A stretch of 64,000 nucleotides of DNA from Variovorax brevis (lineage in GTDB: Bacteria; Pseudomonadota; Gammaproteobacteria; Burkholderiales; Burkholderiaceae_C): positions 310,001 to 374,000 of the forward strand of contig NZ_JASZYG010000008.1 in NCBI RefSeq assembly GCF_030317105.1, written 5' to 3'. The translations under genes were made by a program, and so were the position numbers. Below the pieces are notes generated by a model. It searched no databases. It was not told the DNA's origin and saw only the letters and a list, made by a program, of their open reading frames with translations. The first letter of the stretch is position 1. Each line of letters opens with the position of its first letter. This document shows, piece after piece, positions 47,527-57,609 of the stretch.

Positions 47527-48996
47527 ATGGGATTGATCCATCGAATGATGCAAACCAAGGCCATCGATTCAGGCGGGAGCTCCGGACATGGCGGACTCGC
47601 GCCATCGTTCGGGCTGTTCTCGCTGACGATGCTGGGCGTGGGCGCCACCATCGGCACGGGTATTTTCTTCGTGATGGCGGAGGCGGTGCCCAAGGCGGGG
47701 CCGGCGGTCTTGCTGTCCTTCCTGCTCGCGGGATTCACTGCGGGGCTCACGGCGGTTTGCTACGCAGAACTCGCCGCCTCGATTCCCGCCACGGGCTCTT
47801 CGTATTCCTACGCCTACGCGGCGCTGGGAGAGTTCCCGGCCTTCATAGTCGCGGCCTGCGTGGTGCTGGAGTACGGGCTGGCGGCCAGCGCGGTGGCCAT
47901 CGGATGGTCGGGCTATCTCAATAACTTCCTCACGAATCTCTTCGGGATCCAGATACCGGAGGCATTGCGAAGTCCCATGTTCGTGTCCGGAGAGAACGGC
48001 CTGGAGATCCATGCGGGGCACTTCAACCTGCCGCCGATGATCCTCGTCACGATGTGCGGCTTGCTGCTGATGCGCGGCGCCAAGGAGTCGGCCACGGCGA
48101 ATGCCGTCATGGTCACGATCAAGTTGTGCGTGCTCGTCTTCTTCGCGGCCATCGCCTTCAGCGCCTTCAAGACGTCCCACTTCGAACCCTTCTTCAACGA
48201 GTCGGGCATGAAGGGCGTGGCCGCTGCGGCAGGCACCGTGTTCTTCTCGTTCATCGGGCTCGACGCAATTGCCACGGCGGGCGCCGAGGTGCGCAATCCC
48301 AAGCGCAACATCCCGCTGGGCATCGTGATGGCCCTGCTCGTGGTGTGCGCGGGCTACTCGATGGTGGCCATCGCGGCCCTGGGTGCCCAGCGTGCCGAGG
48401 CCTTTGCGCACCAGGACGCCGGATTGGCCGTGATCCTGCAGCAAGTCTCTGGCCACGCCTGGCCGGCGATCGTGCTGTCCGCTGGCGCGGTGATTTCAGT
48501 CTTCAGCGTGACGCTGGTGTCCCTCTACGGCCAGACCCGCATCCTGTTCGCCATCAGCATGGACGGATTGATTCCCCAATCCTTCCGCGAGGTGAACCCG
48601 CGGACCCTGGCGCCGGTGAAGAACATCATCTACGTCTGCATCGTGGTGGCGATCATCGCGGGCACGGTCCACTCCGCCTATCTGTGGGACATGGTCAGCA
48701 TGGGCACGCTGGTCGCATTCATCGCGGTGTCGCTGAGCGTGCCCATCCATCGGGCGCGCCAGAAGGGCGTGAAAGCCGAAGGCTTCCGCCTGCCCTTCGG
48801 CCCCTACCTGATCCCGGGCCTGAGCATCGCGGCTTGCCTGTACATCATCAAGGACCTGTCGGCGGCCACCTTCACCGTCTTCTTCATCTGGATGGCGCTG
48901 GCGTTGGTGGCCTATTTCACCTACGGCATCCGTCACTCGAAGCTGCCGCGTGAATCGGTGCAACTGCCGGTGAACCAAGGAAGGAAACAAGCATGA
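47527..48996 (+). CDS. APC-family amino acid permease, copy 1
   Basis: A 489-residue inner-membrane permease with about 12 predicted helices. The APC signature GVGATIGTGIFFVMAEAV lies in the first helix, and GLDAIATAGAEVRNPKRNIP is the conserved loop of cationic amino acid transporters. The sequence is very similar along its length to the permease at 50,014, so the two arose by duplication. Basic amino acids such as arginine or ornithine are likely substrates because of the neighbours, but this is inference. AAAGGGAG precedes the start. Confidence 0.9.
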   Translation: MGLIHRMMQTKAIDSGGSSGHGGLAPSFGLFSLTMLGVGATIGTGIFFVMAEAVPKAGPAVLLSFLLAGFTAGLTAVCYAELAASIPATGSSYSYAYAALGEFPAFIVAACVVLEYGLAASAVAIGWSGYLNNFLTNLFGIQIPEALRSPMFVSGENGLEIHAGHFNLPPMILVTMCGLLLMRGAKESATANAVMVTIKLCVLVFFAAIAFSAFKTSHFEPFFNESGMKGVAAAAGTVFFSFIGLDAIATAGAEVRNPKRNIPLGIVMALLVVCAGYSMVAIAALGAQRAEAFAHQDAGLAVILQQVSGHAWPAIVLSAGAVISVFSVTLVSLYGQTRILFAISMDGLIPQSFREVNPRTLAPVKNIIYVCIVVAIIAGTVHSAYLWDMVSMGTLVAFIAVSLSVPIHRARQKGVKAEGFRLPFGPYLIPGLSIAACLYIIKDLSAATFTVFFIWMALALVAYFTYGIRHSKLPRESVQLPVNQGRKQA

Positions 48997-49871
48997 AAGT
49001 CTGCATCGTCGGATACACGCAGGACTCGGGTGGCCACGAAGCGCTGGCACTGGCGCGCACCATGGCCGGGCGCGGCAACATGGCCGTGATCGTGTGCGTG
49101 GTCACGCCCGAAACCTGGGGCCACACATCGCTGGGCGTTGACCAGGACTATGGACGTTTCCTGGAAGACCACGCGACGGAGTTGCTCAATGAAGCGCGCA
49201 CGCTGATGGGCGAAACGCCCCACGTGCGCTACGAGCGCATTGCCGCCCCATCGGCCAGCGAGGGCCTGACGCAGGCGGCTGAGCGCGAGCGCGCCGACTT
49301 GATCGTGCTGGGCTGCACGGCGAGCGGCAACGCGGTCGGGCGCCTCTTCCTGGGCAGCGTCACCGACGAGATCCTGCACTCCTCCGCAAGGCCGGTGGCC
49401 ATTGCGCCGCCAGGCTACACGGCGACCGCGGCCCTGACGCGCCTCACGGCAGGCTTCTCGGGCAGCGAGTCGGCACGCAGCACGGTCCTGCATGCCCTGG
49501 GCATGGCTGGGACCATGGGCGTGCCGCTGCGGCTGGCCAGCTTTGCGGTGCGCGACCGCAGCGCCTTCGCCTCGCGCGTCGGGCCGGAGGCGGAGCAGGC
49601 GATGCTCGACCGGCAAACCGCGCATGCGCAAAGCGCGCTCGATGCCGTGCGATCGCAAATCTCGGTGACGGGCTACCCGGTGGAAACCGCCATCGGCGTC
49701 GGGCTGAACTGGGACGACGCGCTGACGGCCATCTCCTGGCAGGAGGGCGACCTGATGCTGCTCGGTTCGAGCCGCCTGGGCGCGCTGCAACGCGTGTTCC
49801 TGGGTTCGAACGCCGCCAAGATCGTCCGGGCATCGACGGTGCCGGTGATCATCGTTCCCCGGCAGGGCTAA
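48993..49871 (+). CDS. Tandem-domain universal stress protein (UspA family)
   Basis: A 292-residue protein of two fused Usp domains. Each half ends with the ATP-binding pattern: GCTASGNAVGRLFLGSVTD in the first and GSSRLGALQRVFLGSNAA in the second. Usp proteins bind ATP and modulate transporters or stress survival, and some bind transporter domains. The ATG overlaps the stop of the upstream permease (ATGA), so the two are co-translated. A role in regulating the permease is possible and unproven. Confidence 0.9.
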   Translation: MKVCIVGYTQDSGGHEALALARTMAGRGNMAVIVCVVTPETWGHTSLGVDQDYGRFLEDHATELLNEARTLMGETPHVRYERIAAPSASEGLTQAAERERADLIVLGCTASGNAVGRLFLGSVTDEILHSSARPVAIAPPGYTATAALTRLTAGFSGSESARSTVLHALGMAGTMGVPLRLASFAVRDRSAFASRVGPEAEQAMLDRQTAHAQSALDAVRSQISVTGYPVETAIGVGLNWDDALTAISWQEGDLMLLGSSRLGALQRVFLGSNAAKIVRASTVPVIIVPRQG

Positions 49872-49886
49872 GCCCGGTTCTCTCCG

Positions 49887-49942
49887 GGAACCCGCCACGG
49901 GTTCCAACGCGACCCCCGCGAGCCTCGGCGCGCGGGGGTCGC
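49887..49942 (+). terminator. Two tandem hairpins between uspA-type gene and second permease
   Basis: The first is GGAACCCG/CGGGTTCC (49,887-49,905). The second is a 12-bp stem GCGACCCCCGCG/CGCGGGGGTCGC with a 10-base loop (49,909-49,942). Neither has a T tract. Together they could attenuate transcription or separate the two permease units. Confidence 0.6.
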
Positions 49943-50013
49943 GCGCTTGGGGCGTTCAGGCGATGATCCGCCGCCCGCGCGAAATCGCCGGGCCCACAAG
50001 AAAAGGGGCAGGC

Positions 50014-51453
50014 ATGGCGTTGATCGACCGTATGTTGCGCACCAAGGGCGATGAGGAAGGCGCGGGTGCCGACCCCGCGCATGGCGGCCTCGCGCCTTCG
50101 TTCGGCCTGTTCTCGCTGACGATGCTCGGCGTGGGCGCGACCATCGGCACCGGCATCTTCTTCGTGATGACGGAGGCCGTGCCCAAGGCCGGGCCGGCAG
50201 TGTTGCTGTCCTTCCTGGTGGCCGGGCTCACGGCGGGCCTGACGGCCGTTTGCTACGCGGAACTCGCCGCCTCGATTCCGGCTGCGGGCTCATCCTATTC
50301 ATACACCTACGTGGCGCTGGGCGAATTTGCGGCGTTCATGGTGGCCGCGTGCGTGATGCTGGAGTACGGCCTCGCGGCCAGCGCCACGGCAATCGGATGG
50401 TCGGGGTATCTCAACAACTTCCTGGTCAATCTGCTGGGCGTGCAGATACCCGAGGCCTTGCGAAGCCCGGTGTTCGTGCGCGGCGCGGACGGCCTCGAAA
50501 TCCACGCCGGGCAATTCAACCTGCCGCCCGTGGTGCTGGTTGCGTTGTGCGGGCTGCTGCTGGTGCGGGGCGCCAGCGAATCGGCCAAGGTGAATGCGGT
50601 CATGGTCTTGATCAAGGTGGCCGTGCTGGTGTTTTTCTCGGCCATTGCATGGAGCGCCTTCGATGCAAGGAACTTGCAGCCCTTCTTCAACGAGGCGGGC
50701 ATGAAGGGCGTCGCGGCAGCAGCGGGCACCGTGTTCTTCTCGTTCATCGGGCTGGACGCGCTCTCCACCGGCGCCGGCGAGGTGCGCAACCCCAAGCGCA
50801 ACGTACCGCTGGGAATCCTGCTGGCGCTGCTGGTGGTCTGCGCGGTCTACCTCACGGTGGCAGTGGCTGCGCTGGGCGCCCAGCGGGCCCAGGACTTCGC
50901 GCATCAGGACGCGGGGCTCGCGGTGATCCTCCAGAACGTGACCGGCCAGGCTTGGCCCGCCGTCGTGCTGTCCGCCGGCGCGGTGATCTCGGTCTTCAGC
51001 GTGACGCTCGTGTGCATCTACGGGCAAACGCGCGTGCTGTTCGCGATCAGCTTCGACGGACTCATCCCCGCGTCTTTCAGCCGCTTGAGCCAGCGCACGG
51101 CGACGCCGGTCAACAGCATCGTCTACGTGTGCCTGGCCGTGGCGCCGATTGCCGGCACCGTCGATCCAGGCTACCTGTGGGACATGGTGAGCATGGGCAC
51201 CCTGGTCGCATTCATGGCGGTGTCGGCCAGCGTGCCGGTGCATCGTGCGCGGCAGGGCGGCGCGCTGCACCACGGCTTTCGGCTGCCCTTGGGCCCCTGG
51301 TTGATTCCCGGACTGAGCATTGCGGCCTGCCTCTACATCGTCAAGGACCTCTCCAGCGCCACCTTCACGGTGTTCTTCATCTGGATGGTGGTCGCGGTGT
51401 TGATCTACTTCGCGTACGGCATCCGGCACTCAGCACTCGCCCGCCAGGCCTGA
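50014..51453 (+). CDS. APC-family amino acid permease, copy 2
   Basis: A 479-residue paralogue of the permease at 47,527, with the same GVGATIGTGIFFVM signature and GLDALSTGAGEVRNPKRNVP loop. Most helices match nearly residue for residue. The start at 50,014 has AAAAGGGG 5 bases upstream. An upstream in-frame ATG at 49,963 would add a poorly conserved 17-residue extension. Having two close permeases suggests different affinities or substrates for related amino acids. Confidence 0.9.
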   Translation: MALIDRMLRTKGDEEGAGADPAHGGLAPSFGLFSLTMLGVGATIGTGIFFVMTEAVPKAGPAVLLSFLVAGLTAGLTAVCYAELAASIPAAGSSYSYTYVALGEFAAFMVAACVMLEYGLAASATAIGWSGYLNNFLVNLLGVQIPEALRSPVFVRGADGLEIHAGQFNLPPVVLVALCGLLLVRGASESAKVNAVMVLIKVAVLVFFSAIAWSAFDARNLQPFFNEAGMKGVAAAAGTVFFSFIGLDALSTGAGEVRNPKRNVPLGILLALLVVCAVYLTVAVAALGAQRAQDFAHQDAGLAVILQNVTGQAWPAVVLSAGAVISVFSVTLVCIYGQTRVLFAISFDGLIPASFSRLSQRTATPVNSIVYVCLAVAPIAGTVDPGYLWDMVSMGTLVAFMAVSASVPVHRARQGGALHHGFRLPLGPWLIPGLSIAACLYIVKDLSSATFTVFFIWMVVAVLIYFAYGIRHSALARQA

Positions 51454-51458
51454 CCAGC

Positions 51459-51477
51459 CACTTCCGATTCGGAAGTG
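51459..51477. promoter_or_regulatory. Perfect 19-base palindrome, candidate operator
   Basis: CACTTCCGA-T-TCGGAAGTG is a perfect inverted repeat with one central base, 117 bases before the ornithine cyclodeaminase start. The same arm and centre occur at 46,038-46,052 next to the Lrp-type regulator gene. A further related TTCC-TCCGAA lies just downstream at about 51,482-51,491. Lrp/AsnC proteins bind such short palindromes, so this is a candidate site. Confidence 0.55.
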
Positions 51478-51593
51478 CGTGTTCCTCCGAACATCCTTTT
51501 CGGGTGCCCCGCCACCGTGCAACGTCCTTTGTGGAGGAGCCGTCAAACCTAGACTTCCTTTACGGCCGCAGTGGCCCCGCAAAGGAGAGAACA

Positions 51594-52646
51594 ATGACCC
51601 GTTATGTCGACATCCATGACATGAAGCACCTGATCCAGCAACTGGGTGTCCAACGCATGTGCCGCGAGATGGAGGCGTGCATTCGCGAAGACTTCCTGCG
51701 CTGGGAAGATTTCCAGAAGAGCGCGCGCACGGCGAACCATTCCACGGGCGGCGTGATCGAGCTGATGCCGGTGTCGGATCAAAAGCTCTACGCCTTCAAG
51801 TACGTCAACGGCCACCCAGGCAACCCGAGCGTGAAGATGTCCACCGTGATGGCCTTCGGCGTGCTCGCCGATGTGGCGACCGGCTATCCAATGCTGCTCA
51901 GCGAGCTCACGATGACCACCGCGCTGCGCACGGCAGCCACCTCGGTGATGGCTGCCGCCGCGCTCGCCCGGCCGGATTCGCGCTCGATGGCGCTCATCGG
52001 CAACGGCGCGCAGTCCGAGTTCCAGGCGCTCGCCTTCATGGACCGCCTGAACATCCGCGAACTGCGCCTGTTCGACGTCGATCCCCACGCCACCGACAAG
52101 CTCATGCGCAACCTCACGCCGCAGATCCGCAGTGGCGCGCTGCAGGTGCGTCGCTGCGCCAGCGTTCACGAGGCGGTGCGCGGCGCCGACATCGTCACGA
52201 CGGTGACGGCCGACAAGACCTACGCGACCATCCTCACGGCCGACCTGCTCGAGCCCGGCATGCACCTCAACGCCGTCGGCGGCGACTGCCCCGGCAAGAC
52301 GGAACTGGAAGCCGAGATTCTTCGCCGCGCCAAGGTCTTCGTCGAATACGAGCCGCAAACGCGCGTCGAAGGCGACCTGCAGCAGATGCCGGCCGACTTC
52401 GCCGTGACCGCGCTGTGGGAAGTGCTGGCAGGCCGCGTCGCAGGACGCGAGAGCGCGCAACAGGTCACGCTCTTCGATTCCGTCGGCTTTGCGCTGGAAG
52501 ACCTCTCGGCCTTGCGCTACGTGCATCGGCTCGCCCTGGCCCACGGCGTGGGCAGCGACATCGACCTGGTGCCCTCGATGGACGATCCCAAGGACCTGTT
52601 CGGCTATTCCCTGCAATGTGCGCAACCCGTGCGCAAGGCCGCCTGA
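51594..52646 (+). CDS. Ornithine cyclodeaminase
   Basis: A 350-residue member of the ornithine cyclodeaminase/mu-crystallin family. The Rossmann motif IGNGAQSEFQA and the catalytic stretch VGGDCPGKTEL, with its conserved Asp, match bona fide ornithine cyclodeaminases rather than the alanine dehydrogenase or mu-crystallin subgroups. It should convert ornithine to proline and ammonia using NAD+. The start at 51,594 has AAAGGAGAG 4 bases upstream. The next gene encodes arginase, so the pair would turn arginine into proline and urea. Confidence 0.92.
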   Translation: MTRYVDIHDMKHLIQQLGVQRMCREMEACIREDFLRWEDFQKSARTANHSTGGVIELMPVSDQKLYAFKYVNGHPGNPSVKMSTVMAFGVLADVATGYPMLLSELTMTTALRTAATSVMAAAALARPDSRSMALIGNGAQSEFQALAFMDRLNIRELRLFDVDPHATDKLMRNLTPQIRSGALQVRRCASVHEAVRGADIVTTVTADKTYATILTADLLEPGMHLNAVGGDCPGKTELEAEILRRAKVFVEYEPQTRVEGDLQQMPADFAVTALWEVLAGRVAGRESAQQVTLFDSVGFALEDLSALRYVHRLALAHGVGSDIDLVPSMDDPKDLFGYSLQCAQPVRKAA

Positions 52647-52659
52647 GGAGTCACCCGCC

Positions 52660-53574
52660 ATGCAACACCAAGCCCTCGCCCTGATCGGCGCCGAAGTCGG
52701 TGAAGGCGCCAGCGACAGCGGCTGCAAATGGGGCGCGCAGGTGCTGCGCGAGCGCGGCCTGGCCGAGCACCTCGACGCGCCCGGTCGCGACGCACGCTGG
52801 GTGAAGATGGTGTGCGCGCGGCCGGAAGAGGAGGCGCAAGCACGCATGGAATCGGTCGGCCAGTTCAGCATCGAGCTGGCGCAAGTCGTGCAGCATCAAC
52901 TGCAGCGCGGCACGCAGCCTGTGGTGGTGGGCGGCGACCATTCGTGCGCGGTCGGCACTTGGAGCGCCGTGGCGCAAGTGTGGCGCGAGCGTGGCGACAT
53001 CGGGCTCATCTGGGTCGATGCGCACCTGGACGCGCACACCCCGGCAACATCGGACAGCCTGGCGCCGCACGGCATGCCCGTGGCGGCCCTGCTGGGCCAC
53101 GGCGTGCCGGGGCTCACCGAGCTGTACGGTTGGGCGGGCAAGGTCAAGCCAGGCAATCTCGTGATCATCGGTGCGCGCAGTTTCGAGTCTGGCGAGCAGG
53201 CGCTGCTCGATCGCCTTGGCGTGCGCGTGATGTACATGCCCGAAGTCGATCGGCGCGGCTTCGAAGCCTGTTTCGACGAAGCGCTTGCGCTGGTGCGCCG
53301 CCATACGGTGGCCTGGGGCCTGAGCTTCGACCTGGACGCACTCGACCCGGCCGATGCGCCCGGAACGGGAACGCCCGTGGATGCCGGCATCGCCTTGGCG
53401 GACGCTGCGCACGCCATGCGTGGCTGTGCGCTGGAGGTCGACTGCGTGGCCATCGAGCTGACCGAATACAACCCGGTGCACGACGTGGAGGGCCGCACGG
53501 CGCAGTCCGCGTTCGCGTTGCTCTCATCCATCACCGCCCTTCCCGTGTTGGCAGAACAGCGCCTGGTCGCCTGA
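52660..53574 (+). CDS. Arginase/agmatinase family enzyme, probable arginase
   Basis: A 304-residue ureohydrolase. The manganese-binding motifs are all present: GGDHS, WVDAHLDAH and SFDLDALDP. The C-terminal Glu lies in VAIELTEYNP. The pattern and the adjacent ornithine cyclodeaminase favour arginase (arginine to ornithine and urea) over agmatinase. GAGGAG lies 9 bases before the ATG and the gene follows the cyclodeaminase by 13 bases. It is the last gene of the island before holA. Confidence 0.9.
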   Translation: MQHQALALIGAEVGEGASDSGCKWGAQVLRERGLAEHLDAPGRDARWVKMVCARPEEEAQARMESVGQFSIELAQVVQHQLQRGTQPVVVGGDHSCAVGTWSAVAQVWRERGDIGLIWVDAHLDAHTPATSDSLAPHGMPVAALLGHGVPGLTELYGWAGKVKPGNLVIIGARSFESGEQALLDRLGVRVMYMPEVDRRGFEACFDEALALVRRHTVAWGLSFDLDALDPADAPGTGTPVDAGIALADAAHAMRGCALEVDCVAIELTEYNPVHDVEGRTAQSAFALLSSITALPVLAEQRLVA

Positions 53575-53629
53575 CGCCATTGGCGCGGCCCCAGGGGGGA
53601 CGTGTCCGGAGTCTCCTAAACTCCGGGTC

Positions 53630-54703
53630 ATGGAACTAGCCCCGAACCGGCTCGCGACGCACCTGAAAGAGGGGCTCAAGCCGCTGTACACGATCCACGG
53701 CGACGAGCCGCTGCTGGCGCAGGAGATGGCCGACGCCATCCGCGCAGCCGCGCGCGTCCAGGGTTACACGGAGCGCAGCTCGTACACCGTGGCGGGCGCC
53801 CATTTCGACTGGGGCGGCGTGCTCGCGGCGGGCGGCTCGCTCAGCCTGTTCGCCGACAAGCAGATCGTGGAAGTGCGCATTCCCTCGGGCAAGCCCGGAA
53901 AGGACGGCAGCGTCGCGCTGCAGCAGCTGGCGCAGTCGGCCGTGGGCAACGACAGCACGCTCACGCTCGTGATGCTGCCGCGCCTGGACAAGATGACGCG
54001 CACCGGCGCGTGGTTCAGCGCCCTGGCGTCGCACGGAGTCACCCTCCAGGTCGATCCGGTCGAGCGCGGCGCCCTGCCGCAATGGATCGCGCAACGGCTG
54101 GGCCTGCAGGGCCAGCGGGTGATGGGCGGCGAGGAGGGTCAACGCACGCTGCAGTTCTTTGCCGACCGCGTCGAAGGCAACCTGCTGGCCGCGCACCAGG
54201 AAATCCAGAAACTCGCGCTGCTGTACCCGGCGGGTGAGCTCTCTTTCGACCAGGTCGAAGGCGCGGTCAACAACGTGGCGCGTTACGACGTCTTCAAGCT
54301 CTCCGAAGCCGTGCTGGGCGGCAATCCGCAGCGCGTGGCGCGCATGCTCGACGGCCTGCGGGCCGAGGGCGAGGCCGAAGTGCTGGTGCACTACACGCTG
54401 GCCGAGGACATCCGGGCACTCAAACGCGTGAGGGACGCCATGGATGCCGGGCGTCCGCTGCCGATGGCGCTGCGCGAAAACCGCGTATGGGGCCCGAAGG
54501 AGCGCGCCTTCGAGCGCGTGCTTCCGCGCATCGACGGTCGCGCGCTCACGCGCCTGCTGCGCGCCGCGCACCGGGTCGACGGCATCGTCAAGGGGCTCAA
54601 GCAGCCCGACTGGCCGGCGGACAACTGGCAAGCGCTCCAGCGGCTGGCGCTGATGCTCTGCCGGCTCTGCATGACGGACGCCCCCGCCCCCCGACGCGCC
54701 TGA
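53630..54703 (+). CDS. holA: DNA polymerase III subunit delta
   Basis: A 357-residue clamp-loader subunit. The N-terminal region [17 protein letters not shown] is typical of HolA, followed by [12 protein letters not shown]-like and [11 protein letters not shown] segments. The C-terminal part has [18 protein letters not shown] and [15 protein letters not shown]. In many proteobacteria it follows lptE directly; here the catabolic island lies between them. It is followed after 49 bases by proA. Confidence 0.92.
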   Translation: MELAPNRLATHLKEGLKPLYTIHGDEPLLAQEMADAIRAAARVQGYTERSSYTVAGAHFDWGGVLAAGGSLSLFADKQIVEVRIPSGKPGKDGSVALQQLAQSAVGNDSTLTLVMLPRLDKMTRTGAWFSALASHGVTLQVDPVERGALPQWIAQRLGLQGQRVMGGEEGQRTLQFFADRVEGNLLAAHQEIQKLALLYPAGELSFDQVEGAVNNVARYDVFKLSEAVLGGNPQRVARMLDGLRAEGEAEVLVHYTLAEDIRALKRVRDAMDAGRPLPMALRENRVWGPKERAFERVLPRIDGRALTRLLRAAHRVDGIVKGLKQPDWPADNWQALQRLALMLCRLCMTDAPAPRRA

Positions 54704-54752
54704 AAAGGACCGGCGGCAGCCGGGTCGTGGCGGGAGTGGGAAAATACCTTCC

Positions 54753-56042
54753 ATGAACGCCTTCAACGTCGACGAACACATGCAAGCCTTGGGCGCGCAG
54801 GCCAAGACGGCCTCCGCCCTGATGGCGCGCGCCGATGCCGCCACCAAGAACCGTGCCCTGAAAGCCCTGGCGCGCCGCCTGCGCGATGCGGGCCCGGAAC
54901 TGGCGCAAGCCAATGCCCGCGACATCGAGCGCGCCACGGCGGCCGGCTTGTCCGCTCCGATGGTCGACCGCCTCAAGCTCACGCCCAAGGTGCTCGCCAC
55001 CGTCGCGGAAGGCTGCGAGCAACTGGCCGCAATGCCCGACGTCATCGGCGACATCATCGGACTGCGCCAGCAACCCAGCGGCATCCGCGTCGGCCAGATG
55101 CGCGTGCCCATCGGCGTGTTCGGCATGATCTTCGAGAGCCGGCCCAACGTGACCATCGAGGCGGCGAGCCTCGCCATCAAGAGCGGCAACGCGGCCATCC
55201 TGCGCGGCGGCTCGGAGGCCATCGAGTCGAACAAGGCGCTGGCGCAACTGGTGGGCGCATCGCTGGAAGAAGCCGGCCTGCCGGTCGATGCGGTGCAGCT
55301 CGTGCAGACCACCGACCGCGAAGCCGTCGGCCGCCTGATCGCCATGCCGCAATACGTGGACGTCATCATCCCGCGCGGCGGCAAAGGCCTGATCGAGCGC
55401 ATCAGCCGGGACGCCAAGGTGCCGGTCATCAAGCACCTGGACGGCAACTGCCATGTCTTCGTGGACGACAGCGCGGACATCGCCATGGCCGTGAAGGTGG
55501 TCGACAACGCCAAGACGCAGAAGTACAGCCCCTGCAACGCAGCCGAAGGCCTGCTGGTCGCGCGTTCGGTCGCTCCAAGCTTCCTGCCGAAGATCGCCGC
55601 GATCTTCGCGGCCAAGGGCGTGGAGATGCGCTGCGACGCCGACGCCGCCGCGATCCTGCGCGCCGACGCCACGCTGGCCGGCGCCCGCGTCGCGGATGCC
55701 GTCGAATCCGACTGGTCCGAGGAATACCTGGCCGCCGTGATCAGCATCAAGGTGGTGGAAGGCGTGGACGAAGCCATCGCCCACATCAACCACTATTCGA
55801 GCCACCACACCGACGCGATCATCACGCGCGACCACGTCAACGCCCAGCGCTTCTTGCGCGAAGTCGATTCGGCCAGCGTGATGGTGAATGCCAGCACGCG
55901 CTTTGCAGACGGCTTCGAGTTCGGTCTGGGCGCGGAGATCGGCATCAGCACCGACAAATTCCACGCGCGCGGCCCGGTGGGCATCGAAGGATTGACCTCG
56001 CTGAAGTACGTCGTTCTCGGCCAAGGCGAAGTCCGCAGTTGA
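54753..56042 (+). CDS. proA: Glutamate-5-semialdehyde dehydrogenase (gamma-glutamyl phosphate reductase)
   Basis: A 429-residue enzyme of proline synthesis, reducing glutamyl-5-phosphate with NADPH. The motif [23 protein letters not shown] and the catalytic [13 protein letters not shown] block with the active cysteine are both clear. The C-terminal end has [11 protein letters not shown]-like ([12 protein letters not shown]). The position after holA is conserved in betaproteobacteria. It lies near, but apparently outside, the arginine-to-proline island. Confidence 0.95.
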   Translation: MNAFNVDEHMQALGAQAKTASALMARADAATKNRALKALARRLRDAGPELAQANARDIERATAAGLSAPMVDRLKLTPKVLATVAEGCEQLAAMPDVIGDIIGLRQQPSGIRVGQMRVPIGVFGMIFESRPNVTIEAASLAIKSGNAAILRGGSEAIESNKALAQLVGASLEEAGLPVDAVQLVQTTDREAVGRLIAMPQYVDVIIPRGGKGLIERISRDAKVPVIKHLDGNCHVFVDDSADIAMAVKVVDNAKTQKYSPCNAAEGLLVARSVAPSFLPKIAAIFAAKGVEMRCDADAAAILRADATLAGARVADAVESDWSEEYLAAVISIKVVEGVDEAIAHINHYSSHHTDAIITRDHVNAQRFLREVDSASVMVNASTRFADGFEFGLGAEIGISTDKFHARGPVGIEGLTSLKYVVLGQGEVRS

Positions 56043-56085
56043 GGCATCCTCCGGGAGGCGTATAAAGCGCCCGGGGGAGCACAAC

Positions 56086-57546
56086 TTGAAAATCATCATC
56101 CTCGGCGCAGGCCGAATCGGCGAAAGTGTCGCGGGCACCTTGGTGTCCGAGCGCAACGACATCACCGTCATCGACACGGACGCGCGTCGCCTGCGCGAGC
56201 TCGAAGACCGCTTCGAGCTGCGCGGCGTCGTGGGCAGCGGCATTGATCCCGACGTGCTGGCCGAGGCGGGCGCACGCGACGCCGACATGCTGATCGCCTG
56301 CGCGGCGCTGGACGAAACCAACCTGGTCTGCTGCAAGGTGGCGCACCAGGTGTTCGGCATTCCGACCCGCATCGCGCGCGTGCGCTCCAGCGCCTTCAAG
56401 GACGACAGCCCGCTCACCGGCAAGGATGGTTTTGCGGTCGACCGCATCATCTGCCCCGAAGAATCGCTCACCCGCTACATCGGCAAGCTGGTCGAATACC
56501 CCGAGGCGCTGCAGGTGCGCGAGTTCGCGGGCGGCTTGGCCTGCCTGGTGTCGGTGCGGGCGGTGGCTGGCGCGCCGCTGGTGATGCACAGCATCGCGGA
56601 ACTGCGCGAGTGCGTGCCCAACGCCGACATGCGCATCGTCGCGATCTATCGGCGCCTGGAAGACCGGCCCGACGTCTTCATCACCTGCGAAGGCATCACC
56701 CGCATCGAGCCGGGCGACGAGGTCTTCGTGCTCTCTGCACGCGAGCACCTGCCGGCCGTGTTGTCGGCGCTGCACCGCTACGACCAGTCGGCCAAGCGAG
56801 AGGTGGAACGCATCATGATCGCCGGCGGTGGCCGGGTCGGCCTGCGGCTGGCCAAGCAGTTGCTGGCGACGGGGCGCAACTACCAGCTCAAGGTGCTCGA
56901 GCGCGACCATGACCGCTGCGTGCAGTTGGCCTCCGAACTGCCCGGCGTGCTGGTGCTGCACGGCGACGGCACCGACGAGGACATGCTGGAAGACGAGGGC
57001 ATCGAGTACATCGACCTTTTCCTGGCGCTCACCAGCGACGACGAGGACAACATCATGGCCAGCTTGCTGGCCAAGCGCATGGGCGCCACGCGCGTGCTGG
57101 CGCTCATCAACCGACGCACTTATGCCGAGCTGATGCACGGCACGCAGATCGACATTGCGCTGTCGCCGGCGCAGACCATGCTGGGCGAACTGCTGGCCTA
57201 TGTGCGCCAGGGCGACGTGCAGGCGGTGCACAGCCTGCGGCGCGGCGTGGCCGAGGCGCTGGAGATCGTGGCGCGGGGCGATCGCAAGACCTCGCGCGTG
57301 GTGGGGCGCTGCATCGACGACCTCAAGCTGCCGAAGGGGGCGCAGGTGGGCCTCATCATGCGCGGCCTTCCTGTGGTGGGCGAAGGCGAGACACCGCCCG
57401 CCGAGGAGATCGTGCCTGCGCAAGTGATCATCCCGCACGGCAATACCGTCATCGAGAGCAACGACCACATCGTCATGTTCATTCCGCGCAAGCGCCAGAT
57501 CCGCGAGGTGGAAAAGTTGTTCCGCGTCAGCGCGACATTTTTCTGA
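56086..57546 (+). CDS. trkA: Trk system potassium uptake regulatory subunit TrkA
   Basis: A 486-residue peripheral membrane protein. Two RCK/KTN domains are present, each with a nucleotide-binding motif: ILGAGRIGESVAG at the start and IAGGGRVGLRLAKQL near residue 250. It binds NAD(H) or ATP and gates TrkH. The start is TTG at 56,086 with GGGGGAG 6 bases upstream, which decides it. It is followed by trkH. Confidence 0.94.
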   Translation: MKIIILGAGRIGESVAGTLVSERNDITVIDTDARRLRELEDRFELRGVVGSGIDPDVLAEAGARDADMLIACAALDETNLVCCKVAHQVFGIPTRIARVRSSAFKDDSPLTGKDGFAVDRIICPEESLTRYIGKLVEYPEALQVREFAGGLACLVSVRAVAGAPLVMHSIAELRECVPNADMRIVAIYRRLEDRPDVFITCEGITRIEPGDEVFVLSAREHLPAVLSALHRYDQSAKREVERIMIAGGGRVGLRLAKQLLATGRNYQLKVLERDHDRCVQLASELPGVLVLHGDGTDEDMLEDEGIEYIDLFLALTSDDEDNIMASLLAKRMGATRVLALINRRTYAELMHGTQIDIALSPAQTMLGELLAYVRQGDVQAVHSLRRGVAEALEIVARGDRKTSRVVGRCIDDLKLPKGAQVGLIMRGLPVVGEGETPPAEEIVPAQVIIPHGNTVIESNDHIVMFIPRKRQIREVEKLFRVSATFF

Positions 57547-57609
57547 CGTCATGAGCCGACGGGCCCTTGCCGAGGCGAATTCCGCAGCACGCAGTGCGGA
57601 GGTTGCCCC

